Below are positions 11,736 through 23,800 of a DNA stretch of 64,000 nt, piece by piece (the first letter of the stretch is position 1; each line of letters begins with the position of its first letter). This DNA comes from Buddleja alternifolia (lineage: Eukaryota; Streptophyta; Magnoliopsida; Lamiales; Scrophulariaceae). A program made the translations under genes and the position numbers. The notes beneath the pieces were generated by a model. It saw nothing but the letters and a program-made list of their open reading frames with translations, searched no databases and had not been told where the DNA came from. The stretch covers positions 1,007,001-1,071,000 of the forward strand of contig CM033406.1 of NCBI GenBank assembly GCA_019426215.1. The letters are read 5' to 3'.

Positions 11736-12364
11736 AAGATGAACTCGTCATTGACTACATCAATCGATGGAGGAACTTGAGCCTTAATTGCAAAGATCGC
11801 CTGTCAGAGCCTTTGGCTATAGAGATGTGCGTCTAAGGAATGCATTGGGGCCTTCGCTGTATCCTTCAAGGAATTCAACCTAAGACGTTCGAAGAATTGG
11901 CCACTGGAGCGCATGATATGGAGTTGAGCATGTCATCAAATGGAGTTGATGGGCCACATGTCATAGAGTCGTGGAAGCGAGAAGTCAGTAACGGGGGCAA
12001 GCATTTCCCAAAGGCGTCAAATGATGAGGCAATGACGGTAACCATCACATCCATCAAACGTCATGACAAAGGTGTTGATAAAGGACCAAAGAAGTTAACC
12101 CTCAAAGACATGCAATCAAAGCAGTATCCATTTCTCGACTCCGACGTCCCCGGGATATTTGACGATCTACTCAGTGCAAGTCTTATAGACTTTCCAGAGA
12201 TGAAACGGCCAGATGAAGTTGGGCGAGATGATCACCCGAAGTATTGCAAATATCATCGCTTGGTTGGTCATCCAATCCAAGATTGCTTCATATTAAAAAA
12301 CAAAGTCATGCAGTTGGCCCATCAAGGAAAGATCTCGCTTGAGGAGGATGACTCTCCTCAATGA
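11736..12364 (+). pseudogene. Ty3/gypsy-type gag fragment
   Basis: The translation has the retrotransposon gag pattern: Y-I-N-R-W-R-N-L-S near 11756, a stop around 11834, then a 174-codon frame from 11840 with a region like [10 protein letters not shown] and, at 12240-12300, [15 protein letters not shown], a cysteine/histidine motif seen in plant gypsy-related gag proteins. No protease, RT or integrase follows. It lies inside the large insertion and ends at a minisatellite. It is a truncated remnant. Confidence 0.7.
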
Positions 12365-12379
12365 AACCATCAATTACGC

Positions 12380-12800
12380 TCCCTGATACGAGCTTAAACT
12401 GTCAGCAAGACTCCTTGATACGAGTATAAACTATCTGCAAATCCAAATGCAAATCAATTACTCCTTGATACGAGTATAAACTATCTACAAATCTCAAATG
12501 CAAATCAATTACTCCTTGATACGAGTATAAAATGTCTACAAATCTCAAATGAAAGCAAGTATGTCAAATTCAAATCAAACACTCCTTGATATGAGAATAA
12601 ACTATCTGGAAAATCCAAATGCAAATGAAGACCCCTTGTCATGAGTAGAAACTGCCTGAAAATTTAAATCAACCACTCCTTTGATATGAGAATAAACTGT
12701 CAACAAATCAAATTCAAAGCGAAGACTCTTGACAGAGTATAAACCGTGTCAAATCAAATTAACTCAAGAATACTCCTGGCCCGCATGAGTATAAAATGTG
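12380..12800. repeat. Minisatellite, about 51-bp unit
   Basis: About eight degenerate tandem copies, each starting near ACTCCTTGATACGAGTATAA and followed by a CAAAT-rich half. The clearest units are three consecutive copies between about 12411 and 12560; later copies diverge (ATGAGAATAA variants). Confidence 0.8.
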
Positions 12801-13835
12801 TACGGCGTCCCCCCAAAATGAAATCTCTTTGAACTACGTTATGACTTGATCGCTTCAGAGGATACATAGGCATCTTAGACACATCTCTAAGTTCAGTCAC
12901 AAATATGAAATGGATTGACATTTTCCACATGGAGCGATGGCGTTATGAACTTTGAAATTGACATCTTTTCATGATACGGGGGCATCTAACTCCTCTTTGA
13001 CATTTTCTAAGTGTATTGAAATATTCAAAGTTGAACCACTTCATCATCAATGGGGGATGATTATCAAGAGCCACGAGATGATGGAGAATTTGAAATGCCT
13101 TCATAAGTCTTGCTCAGACGAGAACGCTAAAGCAAACTTTCAAATGCTCGTGATGATGTTCGATGGAGTTGATGTCTTCATTGGGAGAACCGACGCGCGA
13201 AGTTGACAAGCTGGACTATGCCACAAGTGTGTTTCCTCTCTTGACTCCCTTTGACACCAAAATCTCCAAGGGGGTTGAGAGTAGACGCTAGGCGAGTGTA
13301 CTTCTTCTCTTTACGGATAGGAGTTTGGCTGTATTTCACCCGTATATATCAGGTCGGGTAGAATTTTTTCCATAAGCCCGAACCCGACCGCATACACCCC
13401 TATAAAAAAGTTTGCGAGCATAAAAGCTCGGGGGTGTTGGTAAGTATATTTTGAATAAATATAAATGGCCTAGTTTCTTGTTATTTTCTTAGTATAGTGG
13501 GGCGGGTTAGTAACTAAGTATATCACAGAGGGGTCGTATACAATTAACCTTTTTTAAAATTAAAAAAATGTTATGTGATTTTGCGAAGACACTTTTTCTG
13601 TATTTGCACTTGTTTTATTTATTTTGAAAACTTTTTTGACGAAGAGAAACCAGATTCAATTTTACCAAATACATTTTCACTTCTTGTTTTAGTTTTTCTG
13701 GAAACAAAAACATAAAAACTCAAAACATTGGTGTTACCAAACGGGCCCTAAATAATTAACCCTTGCGATAGTTATAAAGTAATTAATTCAATATATTATT
13801 GAGATAATATAGAGAGAATTAACATTAAGTTCAAG
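12801..13835. other. No gene recognised; hAT end fragment
   Basis: An open frame at 12952-13206 (84 codons) has no recognisable domain and may belong to the same gypsy-type remnant. At about 13350-13402 a run of CCCGAACCCGACC ending CACCCCTATA looks like the right end of a hAT element of the TAGGGGTG class; its partner end was not found. Confidence 0.4.
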
Positions 13836-15036
13836 CAGGGACGGATCCAAGATTGACTTCTTGGGGGGGCCGAAGCATTAAAGTAAAAAAAAAATTGACA
13901 ATATTTATGATTATATCTCTAAACTTATTTTAGTTATAACAGATGAAAAAAAAATTATCATGTTATGAAAAACAAAACTAATTTTTAATAAACGTACAGT
14001 AGTTTCAAAATATAAAGAAATTCTTCAAAAACTTTATCGAGGTTGTACACGGCGATTGAAACACTAGTATCTGACATAGGTTCTAATATTTCGACTTGAG
14101 ATTCTTGGTTTTGAGTATTTTTTCTTTTGAAAAATGTGTCGATTGTGGTTGATTTCCCCATACTTTTACCTATTAATCATATAATTGAATAAGTAAATAC
14201 ACATAAAGATACATATTAAATTCTAAGTAGTTTTTAACCTTACAAAAAGATACAATTGACAATAATAACTATAGATTATGATTATATTATCTTAAAAAAA
14301 CTTCTTAATAAATTAATACATTCAGTTATAAATAATTAATACAAACCAAAAAGCAAACTAAAAAACATGTAATTCTCTACACTAAAAAATAAAGTTATTA
14401 TTTACTAAAACTCTTTTAAAATTATAAAATAATGTATTGTGATTAGTTCATACCTTGTGGCCGATAAACTCTGAATAATCGAATGATGATCGACCTTTTC
14501 TTGTCCTTATATGTGTTGATGTTTTGTATATTTTTCCTTTGCAATGATCCCTTTTTTATAGTTTTTGAGAAAAGTGTTATTAGTTCTAATTCTAATATGT
14601 GTAGAAGAGAGGTTTAAAGAAAAGGTCTTTATCAATTCTAACCCTAATATGTATAGAATTGAAGTTCTAAAAAGAAAATTAAAGGTATTGTCAATTCAAC
14701 TTTTTTTTTTTATGGTAACTACCATTTAAAAAAAAAATCAATATAAGGATATTATATGATAATTCATGCCTTATATGACAAATGAGAAGAATAGTTCACT
14801 AACAATAGAGAAAAGGAGTTTAAAAATTGAAAAAATAGAATCTATGATGTTGAGATTCGAACCCTGCTAGCCTTGGGTATATGCACCTTACTGCCAGGCC
14901 TCCCACCAACTCGGCCAACCTATTCTTGTGCTTGGAATAGAACTGAAACAATATATTGGTGGGGGGCCATATTATAAAATCCTATATACCTTATAGAAAA
15001 ATTTTAAAGTCTCGGCCCCCCCTAAATCCGTCCCTG
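13836..15036. mobile_element. Non-autonomous hAT element
   Basis: A 1,201-bp element with terminal inverted repeats CAGGGACGGATCC and, at the right, TAAATCCGTCCCTG. The 8-bp TSD AGTTCAAG is exact (13828-13835 and 15037-15044). Inside are G-rich and C-rich subterminal tracts (about 13862 and 15013), AT-rich DNA and an antisense tRNA-like module (14850-14932). There is no transposase frame. Confidence 0.92.
14850..14932 (-). repeat. tRNA-like (SINE-like) module inside the hAT element
   Basis: On the minus strand an A-box-like TGGCCGAGTTGG is followed about 45 bases later by a B box GGGTTCGAATC, the order and type of internal Pol III promoter boxes of a tRNA or tRNA-derived SINE. The fold of a full tRNA is not evident, so this is a tRNA-related fragment, not a tRNA gene. 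Confidence 0.5.
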
Positions 15037-15318
15037 AGTTCAAGTCATTTCATATAAATTTATATGCTGCTATATATTATAATCGTTTCCTTTAGAAAGA
15101 ATTCCATATATTTATTCTTTCTTTTTTAATTTATTTATGCCGATTATGGGTAATTTTCACCGTGCATATACCCTATCCATTGTATACCAATTATGGGCTA
15201 TTTTCATCGTGCATAAACTTTAATGATATCAACCATAGTGCAAATGTGTCCAGATACGAAATAATTTCACACGCTGATAATTTATGCACATGCACGTATT
15301 TTATTGGCTTCCTGCATC

Positions 15319-15715
15319 CAGGGACGGAGCCAGGAATGTGAATGAGGGAGGGGGGTGAGATTGTTGTGATATAGATATATATTTTTTTTTTGGCAAATAG
15401 TGGAAGGAGTTAAAGGGGGGTGCGGGGGGCTTGCCCCCCGCGGTACGGTACGCTATATTTGTGAAGAAAAATATAATAAGAAACTAGGTTCAATTACAGC
15501 TTTTAACATACTTTATACTCTTATATCTCTTTCATTATAGCCAAGATTTTGGGTTTGGAGGGGGGTGAACTCAAAATAAAGGGAAAAAACATGATATTTT
15601 TCGATTTTGAGGGGGGGCGAAATACAAATATCAAAAATTTTGTAAGGTAACAAAATGATTTTTCAAAATTGAGGAGGGGCGACCGCACCCTCCAGCCCCT
15701 CTGGCTCCGTTCCTG
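15319..15715. mobile_element. hAT-type MITE
   Basis: A 397-bp element with terminal inverted repeats (CAGGGACGGAGCCAGGA; right end TCTGGCTCCGTTCCTG) and an exact 8-bp TSD CCTGCATC at 15311-15318 and 15716-15723. It has no coding capacity. The outermost bases CAGGGACGGA match the element at 13836, so both probably used related transposases. Confidence 0.9.
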
Positions 15716-15924
15716 CCTGCATCTATGTTTAGTTGACACATACAAAAAAGGATAAATTTAATGTCGAGAATGGGCAATTTAATGTCGAGAATGATCGAGA
15801 TGAGGTTGTCGAAAGTTGACACTTCATACTATCCCATTGATTAATTTAACTCGATTATTATTATGTTTTATTATTGATCATCCATTATTGTCCATTCTTT
15901 GTGTTATTTAACACATATTACCAG

Positions 15925-16932
15925 GATAATACTCTTGTCCCACATGGGAAAAGGAATGAAAATAAAATTAGTTTATAAAGAGAACCCTATGATTCAAGTG
16001 TAACAATGGATATCCATTTTGGACCGTGGTTCAAATGCCCAACTCAAGGTTACGCTCAGTGGGTTCGATGGGATTTCTCTGGTCCAACGGGCTCGTGAGC
16101 TCGGGGCGTGACAAATGGTATCAAGCCGCTCGTCAGCCGGAATTGGGAGTTCGGTGCTACAACGTGAAATCTCGGTATCCGCTATGAAGTAGCCCGAGGT
16201 TCTCGGATCCGCTATGAAGAATAGTTCGAGGCAAATCCGGTGGTAGCCTAGAGAGTCCCGACGCCTGACGACGGATCCTGGACTGAGTCACGCTGCGACG
16301 AGGACGTCGCTCCTCGAAGGGGAGGGTGATTGTAAGACCCTTGTCCCACATGGGAAAAGGAATGAAAATAAAATTAGTTTATAAAGAGAACCCTGGGATT
16401 CAAGTGTAACAATTGATATCCATTTTGGGCCGTGGTTCAAATGCCCAACTCAAGGTTACGCTCAGTGGGTTCGATGGGATTTCTCTGGTCCAACGGGCTC
16501 GTGAGCCCGGGGCGTGACAAATGGTATCAGAGCCGCTCGTCAGCCGGAATTGGGAGTTCGGTGCTACAACGTGAAATCTCGGTATCCGCTATGAAGTAGC
16601 CCGAGGTTCTCGGATCCGCTATGAAGAATAGTCTGAGACAAATCCGGTGGTAGCCTAGAGAATCCCGACGCCTGACGACGGATCCTGGACTGAGTCACGC
16701 TGCGACGAGGACGTCGTCCCTCGAAGGGGGGGGGGGGGTGATTTGTAAGACCCTTGTCTCACATGGGAAAAGGAATGAAAATAAAATTAGTTTATAAACA
16801 GAACTCTAGAATTCAAGTGTAACAATGGATATCCATTTTGGGTCGTGGTTCAAATGCCCAACTCAAGGTTATGCTCAGTGGGTTCGATGGGATTTCTTTG
16901 GTCCAACGGGCTCGTGAGCCCGGGGCGTGACA
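15925..16932 (+). mobile_element. TRIM retrotransposon concatemer (three LTRs, two internal regions)
   Basis: Three near-identical 189-bp direct repeats, 15925-16113, 16331-16519 and 16744-16932, each from TGTAAGACCC (first copy altered) to GGGGCGTGACA, are separated by two related internal regions of 217 and 224 bp. Each internal region starts with a Met-tRNA PBS (TGGTATCAGAGCC at 16522; TGGTATCAAGCC at 16116, two bases lost) and ends in a G-rich polypurine tract. That is LTR-internal-LTR-internal-LTR, a terminal-repeat retrotransposon in miniature joined head to tail. No protein is encoded. An obvious TSD was not found. Confidence 0.88.
16522..16534 (+). other. TRIM primer binding site
   Basis: TGGTATCAGAGCC, directly after the second TRIM LTR, complementary to the 3' end of initiator-Met tRNA. 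Confidence 0.85.
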
Positions 16933-17215
16933 GTATGTGGGCTTGAGTTTTAGAGAGTGTTTGCCTATTTCTGTTATCGGGCCAATTGTGTTCATCGTAA
17001 ATATAATATTATTCCATTACGTTATTAAAAGTGGTTGTATATTGTTTGCTTTGTTTTGGCCCAATTATGTTTGTGCATATATCATGTATATTGTGTGGAT
17101 CTAATTAAATATGGCCCATCACCCATAACGTGTTTTATGTATGTGTTTTCTTGTTTGCATGCGTGTCTCGTCATCACGTGTTAAAAAATATATTGAGTGT
17201 AGAGTATGGGCAGAT

Positions 17216-17249
17216 GCATCGCGCGTAGCGCGGTGGCTTTCGCTACCTA
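17216..17249 (+). other. Helitron-like 3' terminus
   Basis: A 5-bp GC stem with a GTA loop (CGCGCGTAGCGCG) is followed 18 bases later by CTAG and then T, the layout expected of a Helitron 3' end. The adjoining (AT)n tract then joins copy A of the duplicated flank. Confidence 0.6.
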
Positions 17250-17279
17250 GTATGTATATATATATATATATATATATAT

Positions 17280-18788
17280 AAGTAAGAAGTGACTTTAAGA
17301 AGGAAAAAAAGAAGATTAGAGATATTTTCTCATCACACAAAAGAGAATGATGAAGCATATTTGGTCGCGAAGATGTCATGTAAGTCAAATTTCATAAATT
17401 GCATGATTTCCATAATCGTGAATTTCATGATTTTCATATAATTTTAACAAATAAGACTAATTTTTATCCAGAGTCTATTGATAAAATAATCATATGTAAA
17501 TAATAATATGTGAGTCATATATTTCTTACATGTCAATGATGAGATTTATTTTGAGAAGAGAAGGAGAAGACAATTGTAAACTTATATTCTTATTGGCTAA
17601 TGCAATGGTTTTCAATATTTGGAAGACTAATTTTCAGAAAATCAATACTGACTAAATTAAGAAACTTAATTATCATTAGTGGATCTATATTAAACATTGT
17701 TGTGTTTTTAGACTTTAATGAGGACTAAAATTTTGAAGTTCACAGAGATTGGATCAATCAAGACAAAAGACTTATGTCATAAACGAATTCTAGAATAGCA
17801 CAATAGATTAAAGAACTATATACAAAATTAAGACAAAATATCAGTCCCTTTTAAGATAACGAAATTAAAAAAATTTAAAATTTAACCAACTTAAGGTAAT
17901 AACATTTTAGAAAGAATCAAAATATGTGATATTCATTATTAATTTATTTGGAAAAAAGGATGATCAGGCTATGAAAACTATGTAGGCATTAGTTGAGAGA
18001 AAAATCAGTAAAAAACTATGTAGGCATTAATTTATTTGCACTTTTGTAAACAAACTTTTTTCTTTTGCATTTTTTTGTCCGAACTAAACGGGTTTTGCAT
18101 TATTTTATCTAAACTTGTTTATTTTTTACACTTTCTTATATAAACTACACGAATATTTACAAAATTTTATAATTTTAGCATTTTTCAGTTAAAATTTACT
18201 TAAGATTTTAGCATTATAAAGTTCGGATAAAAAAATGCAAAAGAAAAAAGTTTGTTTACAAAAGTGCAAAAACCCGAATAGTTTGAATGGGAAAATGCCA
18301 TTACCCCAAATATAATTAATATAATATGCACAAATTTGCATTGAAATATTTTAAAAGGACACTGCATAATATTAAACTTTATTATAGCGTAATATGGAGT
18401 TTGGCACAACTGCAAAGATGGAGATTTGGAAGGGTGTGAACGATTAAGTAGAAGAAATCGTCACTTTAACATCGACCACATGTATCAAATAACATTTTAT
18501 CTGCATAATAGTAGAAGAAATTAGTCCACCTATGCTTCCCGAGCTATTCCCGAGGTTTCTGTGTATATGTATGTGAAATATATAATGTGAGATATTCATT
18601 CTATTAAGTTATTAAATTCAATTTAGATCGAAACGTAATTTAAGCAAAGAATCGAAATCATATTAAGTTAAAAGAAATTATGACGGAGACAAAACATTCT
18701 ACGGTTACATAAACAAAATTAATTCACAATGATGCAGTATGACTGACACATTCTATCTATAAACACATTTGACTAATTCCAATAAGAA
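17280..18788. repeat. Duplicated flank, copy A part 2
   Basis: Matches 26909-28275 with few substitutions, beginning AAGTAAGAAGTGAC and ending AATTCCAATAAGAA. A fold-back element at 18036-18270 and its surroundings replace about 180 bp present in copy B. No gene is recognised. Confidence 0.88.
18036..18270. mobile_element. Fold-back (MITE-like) element
   Basis: About 50-bp terminal inverted repeats with one visible mismatch: left starts TTTGCACTTTTGTAAACAAA, right ends with its complement (TTTACAAAAGTGCAAA). The interior is AT-rich. Copy B lacks it. A clear TSD was not found; a direct repeat of ACTATGTAGGCATTA occurs just upstream (about 17970 and 18016). Confidence 0.75.
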
Positions 18789-20886
18789 TTACATGTTATG
18801 TGTTTTTGAAGTATGTTTGTATGTTTTTCTTAAATCTGGGTTTTATGGATTTTTGCTTAGTTTTTTGATTTTTAGTTATTGTAAATCTGGGGATATTTGA
18901 TGATATTGAAAATCGAAAAATACCGAGAAATGCACAGATGTGTGCGCTGTTCGCGCGCTTTTTAGCGCAGCCGGGGCGTTCGGCCCGGCCCTGCCCAGTC
19001 ACGGCCCGTCGGGTCGTGACCGTGGCTCGACGGGTTGTGGGTTTGGATACCCAATTCGTTGGTCCGGGTCATGGATTCGGGTCGTAAAACGGGCTATGTT
19101 TGGGTCGAAATTAATTTTTGAATTTTGGGTGATTTTAATTAATTGGGTGGATCAAAAGGATGATGACCCGAATAATTTAAATCAAGCCCAATTGAAAATT
19201 ATCCAATTTCGATTTGTTAATTAGTTTGGACTTAATCTAATTAAATCTAAATGGGCCAATTAGATTGATGATTTGGACTTAAATTAAATTTAGCCCAATA
19301 AGAAATTAATAAACGTGAATGTTGTTCTAATTAATTATTTTGAGCCCAATTAAATTGAATTCAAGTGGACCAAAAGGATGGTGACTTGAGTTTGATGAAA
19401 TCGAGCCCAATGAGATTAATTGAAATATAATATTTAATTAGAACTAATTAATTATTTATTTTGGAGATTAATAAATGATTTATGGATTGAATATTATTAT
19501 TTTTCCTCGACTTGGAAATTACCTCATTTTGAATAAGGAATATAAATTATTTTTCTTAGAGATTAATAATTAACTCTTTGATCAATTAAAAGTATTTTCA
19601 ATTTTTGATGGCTTTAAATCATAATAAAATAAAATATAGAATTTCATATTTTATGTGTTCATATTATTTTAATTAAAGGTAGATGCACTTAATTCTTAAT
19701 TTCGTACATCCAAATCATCTAGTTGGACTAGAATGATTTTAATTGAAATAGTGAATATGTGAAATCATAAGGAATTTTATAAAGGACTTTTTAGTTGGAC
19801 TAAAATTTTAATAATCAACATAAGTGATTTAATATTGCGAGCATGTATTAAATGTTGTGAGCATGTATTAATTGATGCAAACATGTCTTATGTGATTAAA
19901 ACACTAATCATGGACTTAGGATTATATGTTTTACCTTTAATTTTATGGGTTATCAAATTTGAAGTTATTTATTATATTCTTAGAAATAATGCATGAGTTG
20001 TTTTAGGAATCGAGATAAAATAGTTCAAAGTTGATAAAGTCAAAAGGCCCATGAATGTTTAATAGGTTTAATCTATGCATTTTGTGATGGCCTATTGACT
20101 CGGGCCCTCTAGTAAAAGTCCTTGATCAAGTGATGAATTTATTTATTCATTTATTTAAATTCTATGTTCATTTATATTGAAAGGCATGATTATTAGTAGT
20201 ATTTTTATGCATGATCAATATAGAATAAAGCGCTATATAAATTGAATAATGTGCAAAGTGAGACCAAAATCTTTTAACGAATTAAATTTTCCCAAATAAA
20301 TTATATCGAGTCAGAAAAGGATGTTTGACATCCTCACCCTCCACTAAACTTTCTAAAATTAGAATTACTATAAATGTGTAATGCTTCCCAGTTATGGGGT
20401 TATACATTTAGAAATAATTTGAAATTTTATAAAGTGCATGCATATGCCTTAATCGAAAACATATTTCACCCCAGAAACCTGTTCGGATGCAAGGTGAAAT
20501 TCAAATGCTAGATTATAGGAGTTAGTGGGATAAACTCGGGTAGTTCACGAACCTAGAAATTGAATGGGTTACGGTTTGGTGAACTATGGGAAAACGTATT
20601 GAAACATTTATTGGATAAATTGATATTAGATATCACTTCAAATAATTAATGGGCCAGAAACCGGTTAGGTTGCAACCTATTTAATTAATTGAGGACCTCA
20701 ATACCTGCTGTGGAATCGATGCCAATGATGATTCCCGATTTTCACATGGGAGTGTGGGATTCGAAAAATGCAGTGGGAGCGAAGATAAATTTTAAGTCCT
20801 TAAATTTTTCTTGGTTAAGTCAAAACAAGTAATCTAATAAATTTGGTTTATTTCTGCTGTCAATTTCTCGTTTATCTCTCTCAAAT
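18789..20886 (+). other. Leader region of the copia element, truncated at its 5' end
   Basis: No coding domain. It lies upstream of gag (20887) and starts abruptly where the duplicated flank stops. A 5' LTR and PBS should precede it but are absent. A leader of about 2 kb is plausible, since the minus-strand copia at 38367-48430 has about 1.7 kb between PBS and gag. A GC-rich patch at 18938-19100 stands out from the AT-rich surroundings. Confidence 0.55.
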
Positions 20887-23800
20887 ATGACAAACCCACG
20901 TTCAATTATACTCGAAAAGAATACTCTGACTGGACCCAATTATGTGGACTGGCTTAGAAATTTGAGGATTGTCCTCAATATGGAATCACTGGGATACGTC
21001 TTGGAGGCTGATATCCCGGCGGCTCCTGCTAGAACACGTGCCAACGAGGAAGAGGTCCAAACCCATGAAAAATGGGTTAAGGACGACCTCCGGGTGAGAG
21101 GATACATGGTGGGATCTATGACTAATGATCTTCAAAGGTCACATGATAAGATGCCCACTGCAAGAACTATCCTAGCTCACCTTGTAGAGCTCTACGGAGA
21201 GCATAGTTGAACTGCACGATATGAGATATCGAAAGAGCTCTTCGGAGCCAAGATGAAAGAAAGTGAGAAGGTTGGTGATCATGTCCTCAAAATGATTTGG
21301 AGGATCGAGAAATTTGGAAGCTCTCGAATTCACCATGAATGCCACCCTTCAAACTGACTTAATCTTGTAGTCTCTTCCTGATTCCATCTCCCAATTTGTG
21401 GTTAACTTTAATTGCAATGAGATAGAGTGCAATTTAGCTGGGCTAATGAACAAGTTGGTTACTGCACAATCTCAAATAAAACCAAAGGGAAAGGAAACTA
21501 CCTTGGTCATCTCTTCTGGACCCAAAAAGTCCAAGAAGAACAAGAACAAGAAAAAGTCTGGCGAGCTTAGAGCTCAAGGGGGTACCAAGAAGGGTAAGGG
21601 AAAGGGACAAGGGTTTTACAAAAGCAAAGGACCTAAGAAAATGGATAGATGTCTCGAGTGCGGTGAGCTTGGCCACTGGAAGAGAATCTATCCCAAATTA
21701 GGCAAAGGTGCACAAGGTATGGAACTATTAGTTTTTGAAACTAACTGTTCTATGACCGTATTTTCTACTTCGTGGATTCTGGACTCAGGGGCTAGTACCC
21801 ATGTTTGTTGTTTGGATCAGGATCTACAGAGAAGTAGAAAGCTAGGCCGAGAATAAGTGATGATCAAAGTAGGCAGCGGGGAAAGCGTCGCAACTACTAG
21901 GATCGGATCTACTTCTCTTTATTTGAATTCTGGACATTTACTGTTTTTAGATAATGTTTTGGTTTTGCCCTAGGGGCTTAAGAACATTGTATTTATTCCT
22001 ATCTTAGTTAAGATTGGATATACATTCCGTTTTTCTAAATTAAATTGCGACATTTATTATGGAAATAAATTAGTTGGCAATGCATGTTTAGTTAATGGTT
22101 TGTATTATTTAAATGTCCGTAATTCATCTGATGCTAATGTTGTAACACGTAAACGTGGTAGGCAAGAAACTAACTTAAGACTCAAGTGGCATCTTAGACT
22201 AGGCCATGCAGGAGAGCACAAGATCCACAAAATGGAAAAAGATGGGCTTTTAAGCTCACTAGGGTCGGACCCTATTCCTACTTGTGAATCATGTCTCTTA
22301 GGCAAGATGGCTAGATCCCTCTTCACAGGGACTTTTGAAAGGGCTACGCAAGTCTTAGGATTAGTGCATACCGACGTCTACAGACCATTTGGAGAAATGG
22401 CTCGTGGAGGTTTCTACTACTTCATCACTTTCACTGACGACCATTCAAGATTTGGTCTAGTGTATCTGATGAAGCAAAAGTCTGAATCCTTTGAAAGATT
22501 CAAAGAGTTCAAGGCCTTAGTAGAAAATCAAACTGGGCAAAATATAAAAACTCTACGATCGGATCGTGGAGGAGAATATATGAGTGCCGAGTTTGATGAA
22601 TTCCTAAGACAACAAGGAATAATATTACAACTAACACCACCAGCAACTCCTCAATGGAATGGAGTAGCCAAGTGAAGGAATCGAACACTGTTGGACATGG
22701 TTTGTTCCATGATTAGTTACACTGATTTACCCATTTCGTTGTGGGGATACGCGCTCCTTACCGCTGCTCATGTTTTGAACAGATGTTCCTCCATATCCAT
22801 TCCTAAAACTCCGCATGAGATGTGGAATAATAGGAAACCGAGTCTTAATCATATTAAAATTTGGGGATGCCTCGCTTATGTCAAGATAACTAAAGTGAAG
22901 AAGTTGGAGGCAAGATCCCTAATGGGACGTTTCATTGGTTATCCTGAAGATTCCATGAGATTCATCTTTTACCTACATGATGATCAAAGAATCATCGTGG
23001 CCCTAAAAGCTCACTTCCTTGAGGATGAGTTCATCTTGGAAGGGGTCAAAGGTAGGAAAATTGTTCTAGAAGAACAAAATGAAACTCCCTCAAATACATC
23101 TGTTCAAGAACCGAGGCCTGAACCCATAGTAGCACAACCACCACATAGATCTGGTAGAATACCGCATGAACCTGAGAGGTATGGGTATCTACTGCAGGGG
23201 GAGCGAGAGATTCACACTGTAGTACAAGAAGGTCATGAAGATGATCCTTATACCTATGGTCAAGCGATGGTGGATGTCAATGCTTCAAGATGGAGAGAAG
23301 CCATGGAAACAGAAATGGACTCTATGCAATCAAACCATGTCTGGACTTTGGTAGATCATCCTGAAGGTATAAAACCTATAGGAAGTAAGTGGATCTACAA
23401 AAGAAAGATAGGTAGCGACGGCAAGGTTGAAACCTTTAAAGCCAGGCTCGTAGCGAAAGGGTATAGTCAAAGAGAAAGAATTGATTATCAAGAAACCTTT
23501 TCTCCTGTGGCTATGATAAAGTCCATACGAATTCTGTTATCCATAGCTGCATACTTAGATTATGAGATATGAAAAATGGATGTCAAAACAACCTTTCTAA
23601 ATGGATTCCTCGAGGAGGATATCTATATGGAACAGCCAAAGGGTTTTGTGTCCGAATCCGATATCCATAAAGTATGTAACCTTGAGAGGTCCATTTACGG
23701 TCTCAAGCAAGCATCTAGAAGCTGGAATCTCCATTTTGATGAAGAAGTTAAGGGATATGGCTTCATCAAGAACGAAGATGAACCATGTGTCTACAAGAAG

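Larger units (their letters stand above)
7200..17249 (+). mobile_element. Large insertion, Helitron-like 3' end
   Basis: Copy B of the duplicated flank (26870-26920) runs without a break across an (AT)n tract at exactly the place where copy A holds these roughly 10 kb, so this block is an insertion. Its right end has a Helitron-like terminus: a short GC hairpin CGCGC-GTA-GCGCG at about 17219-17231, then CTAG next to T. The block contains a host gene fragment, a gag fragment and other transposons, as gene-capturing Helitrons often do. A canonical 5' TC terminus next to A is not evident at the left edge, and no Rep or helicase domain is seen. The insertion is secure; the Helitron assignment is likely but not proven. 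Confidence 0.55.

Noticed and set aside
12380..12800. CRISPR-like array
   Set aside because: The units are contiguous and diverged with no constant repeat and unique spacers, and the genome is a plant nuclear genome.
14850..14932. Functional tRNA gene
   Set aside because: A and B boxes are present but an acceptor stem and anticodon arm are not convincing; it also lies inside a transposon.
15925..16932. Cassandra-type TRIM with a 5S rRNA-like LTR
   Set aside because: The LTR has GGTTCAA/GGTTCGA phrases but I could not match the 5S rRNA internal promoter, so I leave the TRIM unnamed.
18789..20886. A missing 5' LTR hidden in this stretch
   Set aside because: Neither the LTR ends found at 24835-26608 nor a Met-tRNA PBS occurs here, so the element is truncated.
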